From: Alysiella crassa DSM 2578
Lineage (GTDB): Bacteria > Pseudomonadota > Gammaproteobacteria > Burkholderiales > Neisseriaceae
DNA length: 33,922 nt
Assembly: GCF_000745955.1 (NCBI RefSeq)
Contig: NZ_JQKH01000021.1
Coordinates: 1 to 33,922, forward strand
Direction of reading: 5' to 3'
Part shown: one piece after another, positions 15,765 to 24,648 of the stretch
Layout: every line of letters begins with the position of its first letter
How positions within the stretch are numbered: position 1 is the first letter of the stretch
The notes under the pieces: generated by a model
Told to the model about the DNA's origin: nothing
What the model saw: the letters and a program-made list of their open reading frames with translations, nothing else
Databases searched by the model: none
Made by a program: the position numbers and the translations under genes

Positions 15765-16367
15765 ATGCAAATCGCCTACATAGACCTAGAAACCGACCGA
15801 GACAATCGCCATATTCTGGACATGGGCGCGATTTGTGGGCAACAGCACATTCACACTACCCACCTGCCTGAACTGCTGAATACCATTCAGGCTGCCGATT
15901 TTCTTTGTGGACACCATTTTCTGCACCACGATTTCCCCCATTTGCAAGCGCATTTGGCACAACTCAATTTTCACGCGCACGATGTGATTGACACCCTGCT
16001 CTTGTCGCCTCTGCTGTTCCCAGCGCGCCCCTATCACGCGCTGGACAAAGATTACAAAACCCAATTTGACGAATCCAATAATCCCTTAACTGATTGTTTC
16101 ATTACAAGAGATTTATTGGACAGCGAACAACAGGCTTTTTTCAGGCTGCCTGAAAATCTGCAAACCATTTTTTATCAATTATTGGGGCAAACCAACGGTT
16201 TTGCCGCCTTTTTTCGGTCTATGGGTTTTCAGGCTGCCTGCAATGATGTCGCCCAACTCATTCACCAAACCTTTCACGAACACATTTGTCATCACGCACC
16301 ACTTGATGACATCATCACGCAACACCCCACCGCGCTGGCGTACGCATTGAGCCTGATTCATTGCTAA
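15765..16367 (+). CDS. DnaQ-like 3'-5' exonuclease domain (5' part of interrupted exo-RecQ-UvrD gene)
   Basis: 200 codons ending in TAA at 16365. The DEDD-type exonuclease motifs are visible: DLET (Asp7, Glu9); GHHFLHHD (Asp56); VIDTLLLSPLLFP (Asp75, family-typical); YHALDKDYK with NPLTDC (His91, Asp110). Downstream sequence stays open in the same frame and runs into a RecQ helicase, an arrangement I know from fused exonuclease-RecQ-UvrD proteins of roughly 1,600 residues. I therefore read this as the 5' domain of one gene split by a nonsense codon. The ATG at 15765 has a good ribosome-binding site (AAAGGAAAA); an upstream in-frame start at 15732 is less likely. Two uptake sequences are inside the coding sequence (near 16140 and 16225). 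Confidence 0.75.
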   Translation: MQIAYIDLETDRDNRHILDMGAICGQQHIHTTHLPELLNTIQAADFLCGHHFLHHDFPHLQAHLAQLNFHAHDVIDTLLLSPLLFPARPYHALDKDYKTQFDESNNPLTDCFITRDLLDSEQQAFFRLPENLQTIFYQLLGQTNGFAAFFRSMGFQAACNDVAQLIHQTFHEHICHHAPLDDIITQHPTALAYALSLIHC

Positions 16368-19300
16368 CAACGCCACAGCATTTCCCCCACATGGCTTACG
16401 CATCAACACCCTGAATTGGCAAGCATTTTGCGCCAAATTCGCGGCACACCTTGCGCGGAACATTGCCCCTATTGCCAAACCCATTTGAACGCGGAACGCC
16501 ATTTGCAAAAATATTTCGCCTACCCCAGTTTCCGCGAATATAACGGCAAACCGCTCCAAGCGCAGGCTGCCCAAGCCGCCATTGCCCATCAATCTTTGCT
16601 GGCGATTTTCCCGACTGGCGGTGGCAAATCCGTTACTTTTCAAGTGCCTGCTTTAATGGCGGGCGAACACAGCAAGGCTTTGACCGTCATCATTTCGCCC
16701 CTGCAATCGCTGATGAAAGACCAAGTGGACAATCTGGAACAGCGCGGCATCACCGAAGCGGTTACGATTAACGGCTTGCTTGACCCGATTGAACGCCAAA
16801 AAGCCGTGCAGCGCGTGCAAGACGGTTCAGCCAGCCTGCTCTATATTTCGCCCGAAAGTTTGCGGTCGCGCACGATTGAGCATTTGATTTTGGGGCGCAA
16901 TGTGGCGCGTTTTGTGATTGACGAAGCGCATTGCTTTTCCGCATGGGGGCAGGATTTTCGTGTGGATTATTTGTACATTGCCGAATTCATTCAACGCATT
17001 CAAACGCATAAACAACACGCCATTCCCGTATCCTGTTTCACAGCCACCGCCAAACCGCAAGTGGTTGAAGACATTAAACAGTATTTCAAAAAAAATCTGG
17101 ATTTGGATTTACAGGTTTTTGCGGCTGATGTGGGACGCAAAAATTTGCATTACCAAGTTTTGCCCCAAAAAAACGATGATGAACGCTACCAAACCTTGCG
17201 CCATTTGATTCAGCAACACAACTGCCCGACCATTGTTTACGTTTCACGGACGCGAAAAACGCAAGAGTTGGCGCAACAATTGATGCAAGACGGTTTCGCC
17301 GCCCTGCCTTATCACGGCAAAATGGAAAATGAACAAAAAATCGCCAATCAAAACGCCTTTATGACGGGCGAAGCGCAAATCATGGTGGCGACTTCCGCCT
17401 TTGGCATGGGCGTGGATAAAAAAGATGTGGGCTTGGTGGTGCATTATGAAATTTCCGATTCGCTGGAAAATTATGTGCAAGAAGCAGGTCGTGCTGGGCG
17501 CGATGAACAGATTCAGGCTGCCTGTTTTGTGTTGTTTCAGCTTGAAGATTTGGACAAGCATTTTATTTTGTTGAACCAAACCAAAATTTCCCAAAAAGAA
17601 ATCAACCAAATTTGGAAAGCCATTAAAGATTTATGCGGCAAACGCAGCCAAATCACCGAATCCGCGCTCAATATCGCCAAACAAGCAGGTTGGCAAGACG
17701 AACACATTGATGAAATTGAAACGCGCGTCAAAACCGCCATTGCCGCGTTGGAAAATGCGGGCTACGTCAAACGCGGACAAAATATGCCGTGCGTCTATGC
17801 CAACAGCATTTTGGCAAAAAACGCCCAAGAAGCGATTGAAAAAATCGCCCAATCTCAAATCATACACCCCGACCAAAAAAGCCATGCCGTGCGCGTCATC
17901 AAAAAGCTGTTTTCGCAACGCAGCCAAATCCACGCCACAGACGAACAAGCCGAATCGCGTGTGGATTACATGGCAGACGTGTTGGGTTTGAAAACGGAAA
18001 CGGTGGTCAAAATCGTGTCGTGGTTGCGCATGGAAGGGATTTTGGCTGACCAGCAGGATTTACGAGCTTTCATTCGCCACAATGGGCGCAGCCAAGATGT
18101 CATCACGCGCTTGTCGCATTTGGCGGATTTGGAGCGGGCGTTGTTGGCGCAATTCAAAGAACATGATGGGGTTTTGCACACGTCTTACAAAGCCTTGAAT
18201 CAACTGTTTTCAGGCAGCCTGAAATTTTCCAATCCGAAAATCATCAAATCTTTGCTGGCTTTTTGGAAAATCAAAAACTGGCTGGGTCGCGCGGAAACGC
18301 AATATGATGAAATCGCACTCGCCATGAAATTGCCCTTGCCCGATGTGGCGCAATGGCTGGAACGCAAACATTTTTTGGCGCAATTTGCGGTGCGCTATTT
18401 GCACGATTTGCGCGATTTGTCTCATCAGGCTGCCGCAGAAAATCCCGATTTGGCGTATGTGGAATTTTCTTTGGGTGGTTTGCAAAAAGCGTTTGCCCAA
18501 CAAAATTTGAGCGACATCGCCACTTTGGAAGAATGGGAAGATGTGTTGTTTTATTTGGTGCGCATGGATTTGTTGAAAATTGAAGGCGGCTTTTTGGTCG
18601 TGTATCAACGCTTACATGTTCAACGCCTGATTGCCGACAACCGCAAACAATACACCAAAGACGATTACACCCAGCTCGCGCATTATTACCAAATGCGCCA
18701 AGAGCAAATTCACATCGTTGGCAAATACGCGCAAACGATGATGAATGACGTTCAGGCTGCCTTAAAATTGGTGCGCGATTATTTCAGTTTGGATTATCGC
18801 CAATTTTTGCGCCACTATTTTCCCGCCCAAGAAAGCGAATCGCTCAAACGCAATATGACCGCAGCGCGTTTTGAACAATGGTTTGGCAATTTGTCGCCCG
18901 AACAAAGGCAGATTATTCAAGATAATCAAAGCCAGCACATTGTCGTGTTTGCCGCCCCAGGGAGTGGCAAAACGCGCGTGTTGGTACACAAATTGGCATC
19001 TTTGTATCAACTGGAAGATGTCAAACACGAGCAACTGTTGATGCTGACGTTTTCGCGTGCTGCCGCTCATGAATTTAAATCGCGCCTGTTTGATTTGATT
19101 GGCAATGCGGCAGCGTATGTGGAAATCAAAACTTTTCATTCTTACTGTTTTGATTTACTGGGGCGTGTGGGCGATTTGCAGCAATCCGATGACATCATCG
19201 CCCAAGCCATTGCCAAAATTCAGTCGGGCGAAGTGGAAAGCACGCGCATTGCCAAACTGGTTTTGGTGCTGGACGAAGCGCAAGACATCAATGCCACACA

Positions 19301-20543
19301 ATTTGAATTGGTCAAAACATTGATGGCACACAACGAAGACATGCGCGTGATTGCCGTTGGCGATGACGACCAAACGATTTACGATTTTATGGGCGCAAGT
19401 CCGCATTATATGCAAACTTTGTTGCGCGATTTTGGCGCGACCAAATACGAATTGTTGGCAAATTACCGCAGCAAAAGCGAAATTGTGCGATTTTGCAATC
19501 ATTTTGCCAGCCACATCAGTCAGCGTTTAAAAGAAAATGACGTTGCTGCCGTACAAACGGAAACGGGGCAAGTAGAATATGTGGCGTTTTCAGGCAGCGT
19601 GTTGCCGCTTTTGCTGGACAAAGTGCAAGCCGCACAAGGGCACAGTGTTGCCGTTTTAACGCACACCAATGAAGAAGCCATTTGGCTGGCTGGCGAACTG
19701 AAACAGGCGCAAATCCCCTGCAAATTGGTGCAAGGCAATGACGGGTTTCGCGTACACGATTTATTGGAAGTGCGCGTGTTTGAACATTTTTTGGCTTTGC
19801 ATGGGAAAGCCGTGATAGACGAAATCGCGTGGCAAACCGCCAAACAACGCGCCCAAACGCATTTTTCGCGCAGCCAACATTTGTCTTTATTAAACAATTT
19901 ATTGGGCGATTTTGAACACACGCACCCGAAAACCAAATACGTTTCCGATTGGTACAATTTTGTTCAAGAATCGGCATTGGAAAATTTTGACCGCGCCCAT
20001 CAGGCAAGCGTACACGTTTCCACCATACACAAAGCCAAAGGGCGCGAATACGATGATGTTTTGGTGTATTTGAATCAGGCAGCCTGTGAAAGAGATGAAC
20101 AAAAACGTTTGCTGTATGTGGCATTTTCGCGCGCCAAATCGCATTTGTGCATTTTCGCCAATCACGCCCATTTGCACAAAATGTGCGCCAATGTGGGTGC
20201 AGAAATCCCGTTTTATCGTGGCGAAGCGATTGCGCCAGCACGTGAATTGGCTTTGTATTTGAATCATGGTGATGTGAATCTGGGGCGTTTCGCGGCATGT
20301 GCGCGTGCTGTTCGGGCTTTGCAGGCTGGCGATAAATTATTGGCGGACGGGGAAAAATGTTGTGATTTATCGGGCAATGCGGTTTTGTATTTTTCCAAAA
20401 AATTCCGTGAAAAATTAGCGCATTATCAACAATCATACTATCAAATCAGCCATGCGGAAGTCAATTTTATTGTGTTGTGGCACAACAAAGAAAATGATGA
20501 AACGAGTCGGATTGTGTTGCCGATTGTGTATTTGCGGCGGTAA
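16368..20543 (+). pseudogene. RecQ + UvrD helicase fusion, 3' part of the interrupted exo-RecQ-UvrD gene
   Basis: Open in frame from just after the TAA at 16365. There is no ATG before the RecQ P-loop; the earliest usable starts are TTG codons such as 16416. From 16416, a Cys cluster CAEHCPYC is at 13-20. RecQ motifs follow: FPTGGGKS (65-72), FVIDEAHCFSAWGQDFR (DEAH 169-172 plus the aromatic loop) and EAGRAGRDEQ (about 358-367). A long linker leads to UvrD/Rep motifs: AAPGSGKTR (about 845), LDEAQDINATQ (about 952), VGDDDQTIYDFMG, ANYRSKSEI, VSTIHKAKGREYDDVLV (about 1200) and YVAFSRAK. All motifs are intact and no further stop interrupts the reading, so decay is recent or a shorter product is made. 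Two helicases plus a nuclease suggest DNA repair. Confidence 0.8.
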
Positions 20544-20553
20544 ATGAATATTT

Positions 20554-20585
20554 AGGCAGCCTGAAAACCAATTTTCAGGCTGCCT
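20554..20585. terminator. Perfect inverted pair of uptake sequences
   Basis: AGGCAGCCTGAAAA (20554-20567) pairs with TTTTCAGGCTGCCT (20572-20585) around the loop CCAA, a 14-base-pair stem between the converging helicase and polyamine-binding genes. The arms carry A and T runs, so it can act in both directions. Confidence 0.7.
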
Positions 20586-20610
20586 GATTAAGTAAATATT
20601 ATAAAATCAA

Positions 20611-21765
20611 TTATTTACCCATTTTTAATTTTTGCCACAATTGCGTAGTTTGTTTTTTCGCAGCGTCTTCCATTTGTGGCATCACGAAACCAGCCGCCAT
20701 ATCGTCCGCATTTGGGAAAATAGAACGGGTGGCAACCAATGCTGGGTCCATTTTTTCGCGCGCTGGCAAACTCGCAGGTGCAAAAGTTACCGCATTACCA
20801 TTTTTGGTGGCAATTTCAGGGTCAAGTGTGTAATTGATGTATTTGTGCGCGTTGGCGACGTTTTTCGCGTCTTTTGGAATCACCCAAGATTCCACCCAAA
20901 TGCCCATGCCTTTTGGCGTCAGCACTTCAATGCCCACATTGTTTTTCACTTCTTCTGAACGCGCTTTTGCCATATTCAAATCGCCGCCATTGCCCGCCGC
21001 CAAGCACACATCGCCACGCGCCAATTCATCAATCACCGATGGGCTGAAACGCTTCACGTCAGGGCGAATGGCTTGCAACACGGCTGCTGCTTCTTCAATA
21101 TCGGCAGGATTGGTGCCTTTGGGGTCTTTGCCGATGTATTTCAACACGATGGGGAACATTTCGCTAGGCGTGTCCCACAAGGCAATACCGCAACCTTTTA
21201 ATTTATTGGTGTATTCTGGTTTGAACAATAAATCCCAACCGTTTTCAGGCAAATTGCCGCCCAACACTTCTTTACCTTTGGCGGTGATGGCTAAAGTGTT
21301 CGCGCCCATGAAATAGGGCACAGCATATTCTGCCGCTTCGGGGTGTGCGTCATTGAGCAATTTCAGTAAAGCTGGGTCAATATTGCCATAGTTTGGAATC
21401 AAATCCTTGTTAATTTTTTGATACGCACCCGCTTTGATTTGGCGTGGCAAAAACGCAATACCTGGTACAGCCAAATCGTAACCTGATTGACCTGTCAGCA
21501 TTTTGGCTTCCAGCGTTTCATTGTTTTCGTACAAATCGTAGGTCAATTTCAAATTATTTTGTTTTTTGAAATCTTCAACCGTGCTTTCGTCCACATAATT
21601 TGACCAGTTGTAAATGTTCAAGGTATCGGTGGCTGCTGCTGCGGTTGCCGTTGCTGCACCTGAAGCGTTGGCTGGAGCAGGTGTTTTTTCTGCTGAATTT
21701 GAATTGCCGCCGCCACAAGCCGCCAAGGCAAACAATACGATGGTGCTTAACAAGGTTTTTTTCAT
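20611..21765 (-). CDS. potF: Polyamine (putrescine-type) ABC transporter substrate-binding lipoprotein
   Basis: A 384-residue lipoprotein with the signal MKKTLLSTIVLFALAAC (lipid Cys17) and an Ala/Thr-rich linker (about 22-46). A PotD/PotF-type periplasmic binding fold then starts at LNIYNWSNYVDESTVEDF. Family landmarks include YDLAVPGIAFLPRQI, YAVPYFMGANTLAI, ALWDTPSEMFP and GMGIWVESWVIPKDA; the aromatic and acidic residues there line the polyamine pocket. PotF (putrescine) is a better fit than PotD, but the ligand is not certain. No permease or ATPase gene is next to it, so the transporter must be elsewhere. A ribosome-binding site AAAGGA lies about 12 bases before the ATG. Confidence 0.88.
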   Translation of the reverse strand: MKKTLLSTIVLFALAACGGGNSNSAEKTPAPANASGAATATAAAATDTLNIYNWSNYVDESTVEDFKKQNNLKLTYDLYENNETLEAKMLTGQSGYDLAVPGIAFLPRQIKAGAYQKINKDLIPNYGNIDPALLKLLNDAHPEAAEYAVPYFMGANTLAITAKGKEVLGGNLPENGWDLLFKPEYTNKLKGCGIALWDTPSEMFPIVLKYIGKDPKGTNPADIEEAAAVLQAIRPDVKRFSPSVIDELARGDVCLAAGNGGDLNMAKARSEEVKNNVGIEVLTPKGMGIWVESWVIPKDAKNVANAHKYINYTLDPEIATKNGNAVTFAPASLPAREKMDPALVATRSIFPNADDMAAGFVMPQMEDAAKKQTTQLWQKLKMGK

Positions 21766-21978
21766 AATAAAATCAGTTCCTTTAAAAGGTGCGCCTGAAA
21801 AAGCGCGTGTTGGAATTTATCTTCTCGCTGGGAAAAGTGGTGGATAGAAGCTGGGGATTGTAAAGTTTTTGTTAGGAAAAATCAATCATTTGTCAATTGT
21901 ATTTCAGACGGATACAATGTGCTTGTCTGAAATGTGAAATTTAATTTCAGGCTGCCTTGTATAAGACAATCAATCTAT

Positions 21979-22160
21979 GTAGGGTGCGCCGTGCGCACCA
22001 ATGTATAGTGGATTCAATTTAAATCAGGACAAGGCGACAGCGACCGCCGTGTACAGCGAGTACATAAGGGAGCTGGCAACGCTGTACTGGTTTAAATTGA
22101 ATTCACTATAATGAAAAATAAAGTTTTTATGCTGGAATTGGTGCGCATAGTGCACCCTAC
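21979..22160. repeat. GTAGGGTGCG palindromic repeat, copy 3, interrupted by a Correia element
   Basis: The outer ends are GTAGGGTGCGCC (from 21979) and GTGCACCCTAC (to 22160). Removing the 107-base Correia-type insert leaves 75 bases, close to the 78-79 bases of the uninterrupted copies at 3903 and 7964. This supports a clean nested insertion, with the Correia element arriving later. Confidence 0.8.
22004..22110. repeat. Correia repeat enclosed element (CREE/NEMIS type), complete
   Basis: 107 bases bounded by inverted repeats beginning TATAGTGGATTCAATTTAAA and ending TTTAAATTGAATTCACTATA. The interior has AGGACAAGGCGACAGCGACC and GGCAACGCTGTACTGG, close to the short-class Correia elements of Neisseria. 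Insertion at a TA dinucleotide, the known target, fits the flanking bases. Such elements are cut by RNase III and can carry promoters or IHF sites in meningococcus; those roles are not shown here. Confidence 0.88.
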
Positions 22161-22216
22161 CATTTTGTTTGTGTATTTTCAGGCAGCCTGAAACCCTTAA
22201 TCCGAAAGTAAACATC

Positions 22217-22897
22217 ATGAATATTCAAGCCATTTTATTTGACCTAGACGGCACACTCGCCGACACCGCCCTAGATTTAGGCGGCGCACTCAATGCCTTG
22301 CTCCGCGCCAAAGGGCTGCCTGAAAAACCGCTCGCCGATATTCGTCCTTATGCCAGTCATGGTTCCAGCGCGTTGGTGCAATTTGGCGCAGGGATTTCGC
22401 CCGAACACCCCGATTTTGCCCAATGGCGACAAGATTATTTGGCGCAATATGATTTGTGTTTTGACCGCGACACGGTTTTGTTTGATGGCGTGAACACGCT
22501 GATTGGTGAATTGGCAGCGCGTGGCATTCAATGGGGCATTATCACGAATAAACCCGCCACGTTTACCGACAGACTCGTCCCTAAACTGAATTTTGTCGTG
22601 CCACCTGCGGTGGTGGTGAGCGGCGACACTTGCGATGAAGCCAAACCCAGTGTCAAACCCATGCTGTATGCCTGTGAACACATTGGGGTGCAGCCTGAAA
22701 ACTGTGTGTATGTCGGCGATGCAGAACGCGATATGTTGGCGGGTCGCAACGCAGGCATGAAAACTGTGTTAGCAGAATGGGGCTACATCGCCCACACAGA
22801 CGACACCGACAAGTGGGCATGGGATTTCAGTATGCAGCAACCATTGGATATTTTGCATTTGCTCACCCACAATGACGAGCGGCAATACCATGATTGA
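22217..22897 (+). CDS. gph: Phosphoglycolate phosphatase (HAD family)
   Basis: A 226-residue HAD-superfamily hydrolase that removes phosphate from 2-phosphoglycolate, a product of DNA repair and metabolism. Motif I DLDGTLAD is at 9-16 (nucleophile Asp9, acid/base Asp11), motif II is in IITNKP, motif III Lys is in EAKPSVKPM, and motif IV is YVGDAERDMLAGRNAGM. The start at 22217 gives MNIQAILFDLDGT; an earlier in-frame ATG at 22169 lies within repeat DNA. The stop overlaps the next gene's start by eight bases (ATGATTGA), suggesting translational coupling. Gph and closely related HAD phosphatases are hard to separate by eye. Confidence 0.87.
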   Translation: MNIQAILFDLDGTLADTALDLGGALNALLRAKGLPEKPLADIRPYASHGSSALVQFGAGISPEHPDFAQWRQDYLAQYDLCFDRDTVLFDGVNTLIGELAARGIQWGIITNKPATFTDRLVPKLNFVVPPAVVVSGDTCDEAKPSVKPMLYACEHIGVQPENCVYVGDAERDMLAGRNAGMKTVLAEWGYIAHTDDTDKWAWDFSMQQPLDILHLLTHNDERQYHD

Positions 22898-23720
22898 TTT
22901 ACATTGCCACTCCACCGTTTCCGATGGCGCATTGTCGCCGCGCGAAGTGGTGAAGCTTGCCGCCACCAACGGTTGCACCATGCTCGCGCTCACCGACCAC
23001 GACCACACGGGCGGCATTGCCGAAGCACGTGAAGAAGCCATGTGGCGCGGGATTCGCCTGATTTCAGGCGTAGAAATTTCCGTAACATGGAATAGCCGCA
23101 CCGTGCATATTGTCGGTTTAGATTTTGATGAACACGATGGCAGCCTGCAAAATCTATTGTCCACCATCAGAAAAGGGCGCATAGAACGCATGAAACTGAT
23201 GTGCGACAAACTCGCCAAACACGGCATTGACGGCGCATTTGATGACGTCATGCAACGCGCCGCCGCCAATCCCGAAATGGTGTCGCGTACCCATTTGGCG
23301 GATTTTTTGGTGGAAAACCAATATGTTCGCACCAAACAACAAGCGTTTACCAAATATTTGGGCGAAGGCAAATCCGCCTATGTACGCCACGAATGGGCAG
23401 ATTTGGGCGACGCGGTTGCCGCCATCAACGGCGCAGGTGGCATAGCCGTGATTGCCCACCCGATGCGTTACGATTTATCGGCAACAGGCAGACGCCGCCT
23501 ATTTGAAGCATTCAAATCGGTGGGCGGTCGCGGCATGGAAGTGCATAGCGGCAGTTGCTCGGCAGGCGACCGTATGCAATACAGCGTCTTGGCACAACGC
23601 TATGATTTATTGGCAAGTTGTGGTAGCGATTTCCATCGTTTACATGATTATAGCGGTGGCGTATTGGGGCGTTGTCCCGAATTGCCTGATTTTTGTGAAC
23701 CTGTTTGGCAGCATTTTTGA
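22890..23720 (+). CDS. rnm: PHP-domain 3',5'-nucleoside bisphosphate phosphatase / RNase AM
   Basis: A 276-residue PHP-superfamily metal-dependent hydrolase of the YciV/TrpH group. These act on 3',5'-nucleotide bisphosphates and as a 5'-3' exoribonuclease maturing rRNA 5' ends. Metal-binding motifs are visible: DLHCHSTVSDG near the start, LTDHDHTGG (about 34-42), GVEISV (about 61), AVIAHPMRY and CGSDFH near the C-terminus. The ATG at 22890 overlaps the gph stop and matches the family start MIDLHCHS. It probably forms a two-gene operon with gph; both deal with small phosphate-bearing products of nucleic-acid turnover. Confidence 0.9.
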   Translation: MIDLHCHSTVSDGALSPREVVKLAATNGCTMLALTDHDHTGGIAEAREEAMWRGIRLISGVEISVTWNSRTVHIVGLDFDEHDGSLQNLLSTIRKGRIERMKLMCDKLAKHGIDGAFDDVMQRAAANPEMVSRTHLADFLVENQYVRTKQQAFTKYLGEGKSAYVRHEWADLGDAVAAINGAGGIAVIAHPMRYDLSATGRRRLFEAFKSVGGRGMEVHSGSCSAGDRMQYSVLAQRYDLLASCGSDFHRLHDYSGGVLGRCPELPDFCEPVWQHF

Positions 23721-23741
23721 ATATTCAGGCAGCCTGAAAGA

Positions 23742-23766
23742 GTAGGGTGCATTGTGTGTACCCTAC
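23742..23766. repeat. Minimal remnant of the GTAGGGTGCG repeat
   Basis: GTAGGGT (23742-23748) and ACCCTAC (23760-23766) face each other with only 11 bases between. Uptake sequences lie on both sides. It looks like an internally deleted copy of the palindromic repeat and may act as a weak terminator of the rnm gene. Confidence 0.5.
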
Positions 23767-23824
23767 ATTTGGGTTTACCATCATTTCAGGCAGCCTGAAA
23801 ACAGAAATAGAAAGATTAAATTTA

Positions 23825-24220
23825 ATGAAATCAACCATTATCCGCCACCACCATACCGCTCTAATTTGTTCCGATTACACCGTTTCCAAAAAATTCTACA
23901 CCGAAATACTGGGTTTTACTGTACTCGCCGAACATTATCGTGCCGAAAGATTGTCCTATAAATTGGATTTGGGCATAGGTCAAGATTATGTTTTGGAACT
24001 GTTTTCCTTTCCCAATCCGCCGCCGCGTGTTAGCTATCCAGCCGAAGCCTGTGGTTTGCGGCATATTGCCTTTGTGGTGGAGAATCCCGCCGCGTGGCGT
24101 GAACAGCTTTTGCAGCAAAATGTGGTGTGCGAAGATTTGCGCGTGGACGAATTCACAGGCAAAACCTTCTTTTTTATCCGCGACCCCGATGATTTGCCGA
24201 TTGAGTTTTATGAAGTGTAA
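23825..24220 (+). CDS. VOC-family (glyoxalase-like) protein, YaeR type
   Basis: A 131-residue protein matching the YaeR/SMU.945-like vicinal oxygen chelate family, known for a glyoxalase-type fold binding a divalent metal; the substrate is not established. RHHHTALICSDYTVSKKFYT leads the first beta-alpha module, DYVLELFSFPNPPPR carries the central acidic residue, CGLRHIAF the second histidine, and DLPIEFYEV the C-terminal glutamate. Those four (His, Glu, His, Glu) fit the VOC metal site. The ATG at 23825 gives the family length (YaeR is 129); a longer in-frame start at 23747 runs through repeat DNA and is rejected. Confidence 0.88.
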   Translation: MKSTIIRHHHTALICSDYTVSKKFYTEILGFTVLAEHYRAERLSYKLDLGIGQDYVLELFSFPNPPPRVSYPAEACGLRHIAFVVENPAAWREQLLQQNVVCEDLRVDEFTGKTFFFIRDPDDLPIEFYEV

Positions 24221-24325
24221 GGGTTGGAGTTATTGACCGCATGGGTTGCTGGAAAATTTGGGTGATGTATCAAAAAAATATGGTTTAATTCTTGACACCT
24301 ATTAATTAGTAAAACTAAACAATAC

Positions 24326-24377
24326 AGGCAGCCTGAAAAGCATATTTTCCTATTTTCAGGCTGCCTATTTTTATCTA
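24326..24377 (+). terminator. Uptake-sequence terminator after the VOC gene
   Basis: AGGCAGCCTGAAAA (24326-24339) pairs with TTTTCAGGCTGCCT (24353-24366), followed on the plus strand by ATTTTTATCTATTTTT. Of the uptake-sequence hairpins here, this has the clearest U-rich tail. Confidence 0.75.
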
Positions 24378-24589
24378 TTTTTAGTCAATGTGTCTCTGAT
24401 TTTATTCAACAAAAAACCACACTATTTGATTTCTCACATGGATTCATCAATTTAATAAATTGTAAAATTATTCAGCATAATCAAATGTCTTAATGAAGTC
24501 TTAAAACCAGTTTACATAAAATAACAGTACTCTACAAATCCCTACAATACTTACGCATATAATCGGCGCTAATTTCAATCAACCCCCAA

Positions 24590-24628
24590 GTCTGATGTGC
24601 GCTGATTGCGGTATTTGCTGCTTCAGAC
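24590..24628 (+). promoter_or_regulatory. Leader hairpin of the NlpC/P60 gene
   Basis: GTCTGA (24590-24595) can pair with TCAGAC (24623-24628), enclosing GTGCGCTGATTGCGG and TTGCTGC. It is followed by CTGCTTTTTTT directly before the ATG at 24649, with no Shine-Dalgarno sequence. A regulatory leader is possible but not established. Confidence 0.35.
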
Positions 24629-24648
24629 GCGAATAGACTGCTTTTTTT

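Larger units (their letters stand above)
21766..22216. other. Gene-free region between potF and gph with nested repeats
   Basis: The region upstream of two divergent genes. It contains an uptake sequence (about 21946), the GTAGGGTGCG repeat copy 3 interrupted by a Correia-type element (21979-22160), and a 15-mer uptake sequence (about 22179) just before gph. No open frame with coding character is seen. Promoters for both genes must lie here; the Correia element ends in ACTATAAT, which offers a -10-like TATAAT (22107-22112) on the plus strand, about 105 bases before gph. Confidence 0.7.
24221..24648. other. Gene-free region before the NlpC/P60 gene
   Basis: It holds a terminator built from two uptake sequences (24326-24377), a long AT-rich stretch with no coding signal, a -10-like TATAAT (24558-24563) and an imperfect hairpin in the presumed leader (24590-24628). 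TTGACA occurs at about 24293 but has no good -10 at the right distance. Confidence 0.6.

Noticed and set aside
19516-20436. Long open frame of 306 codons on the minus strand
   Set aside because: It lies wholly opposite the UvrD part of the helicase gene, whose motifs are clear; its product is rich in Arg/His/Pro and resembles no family.
23747-23824. N-terminal extension of the VOC protein
   Set aside because: The extension is translated from a repeat remnant and an uptake sequence, and it exceeds the family length.
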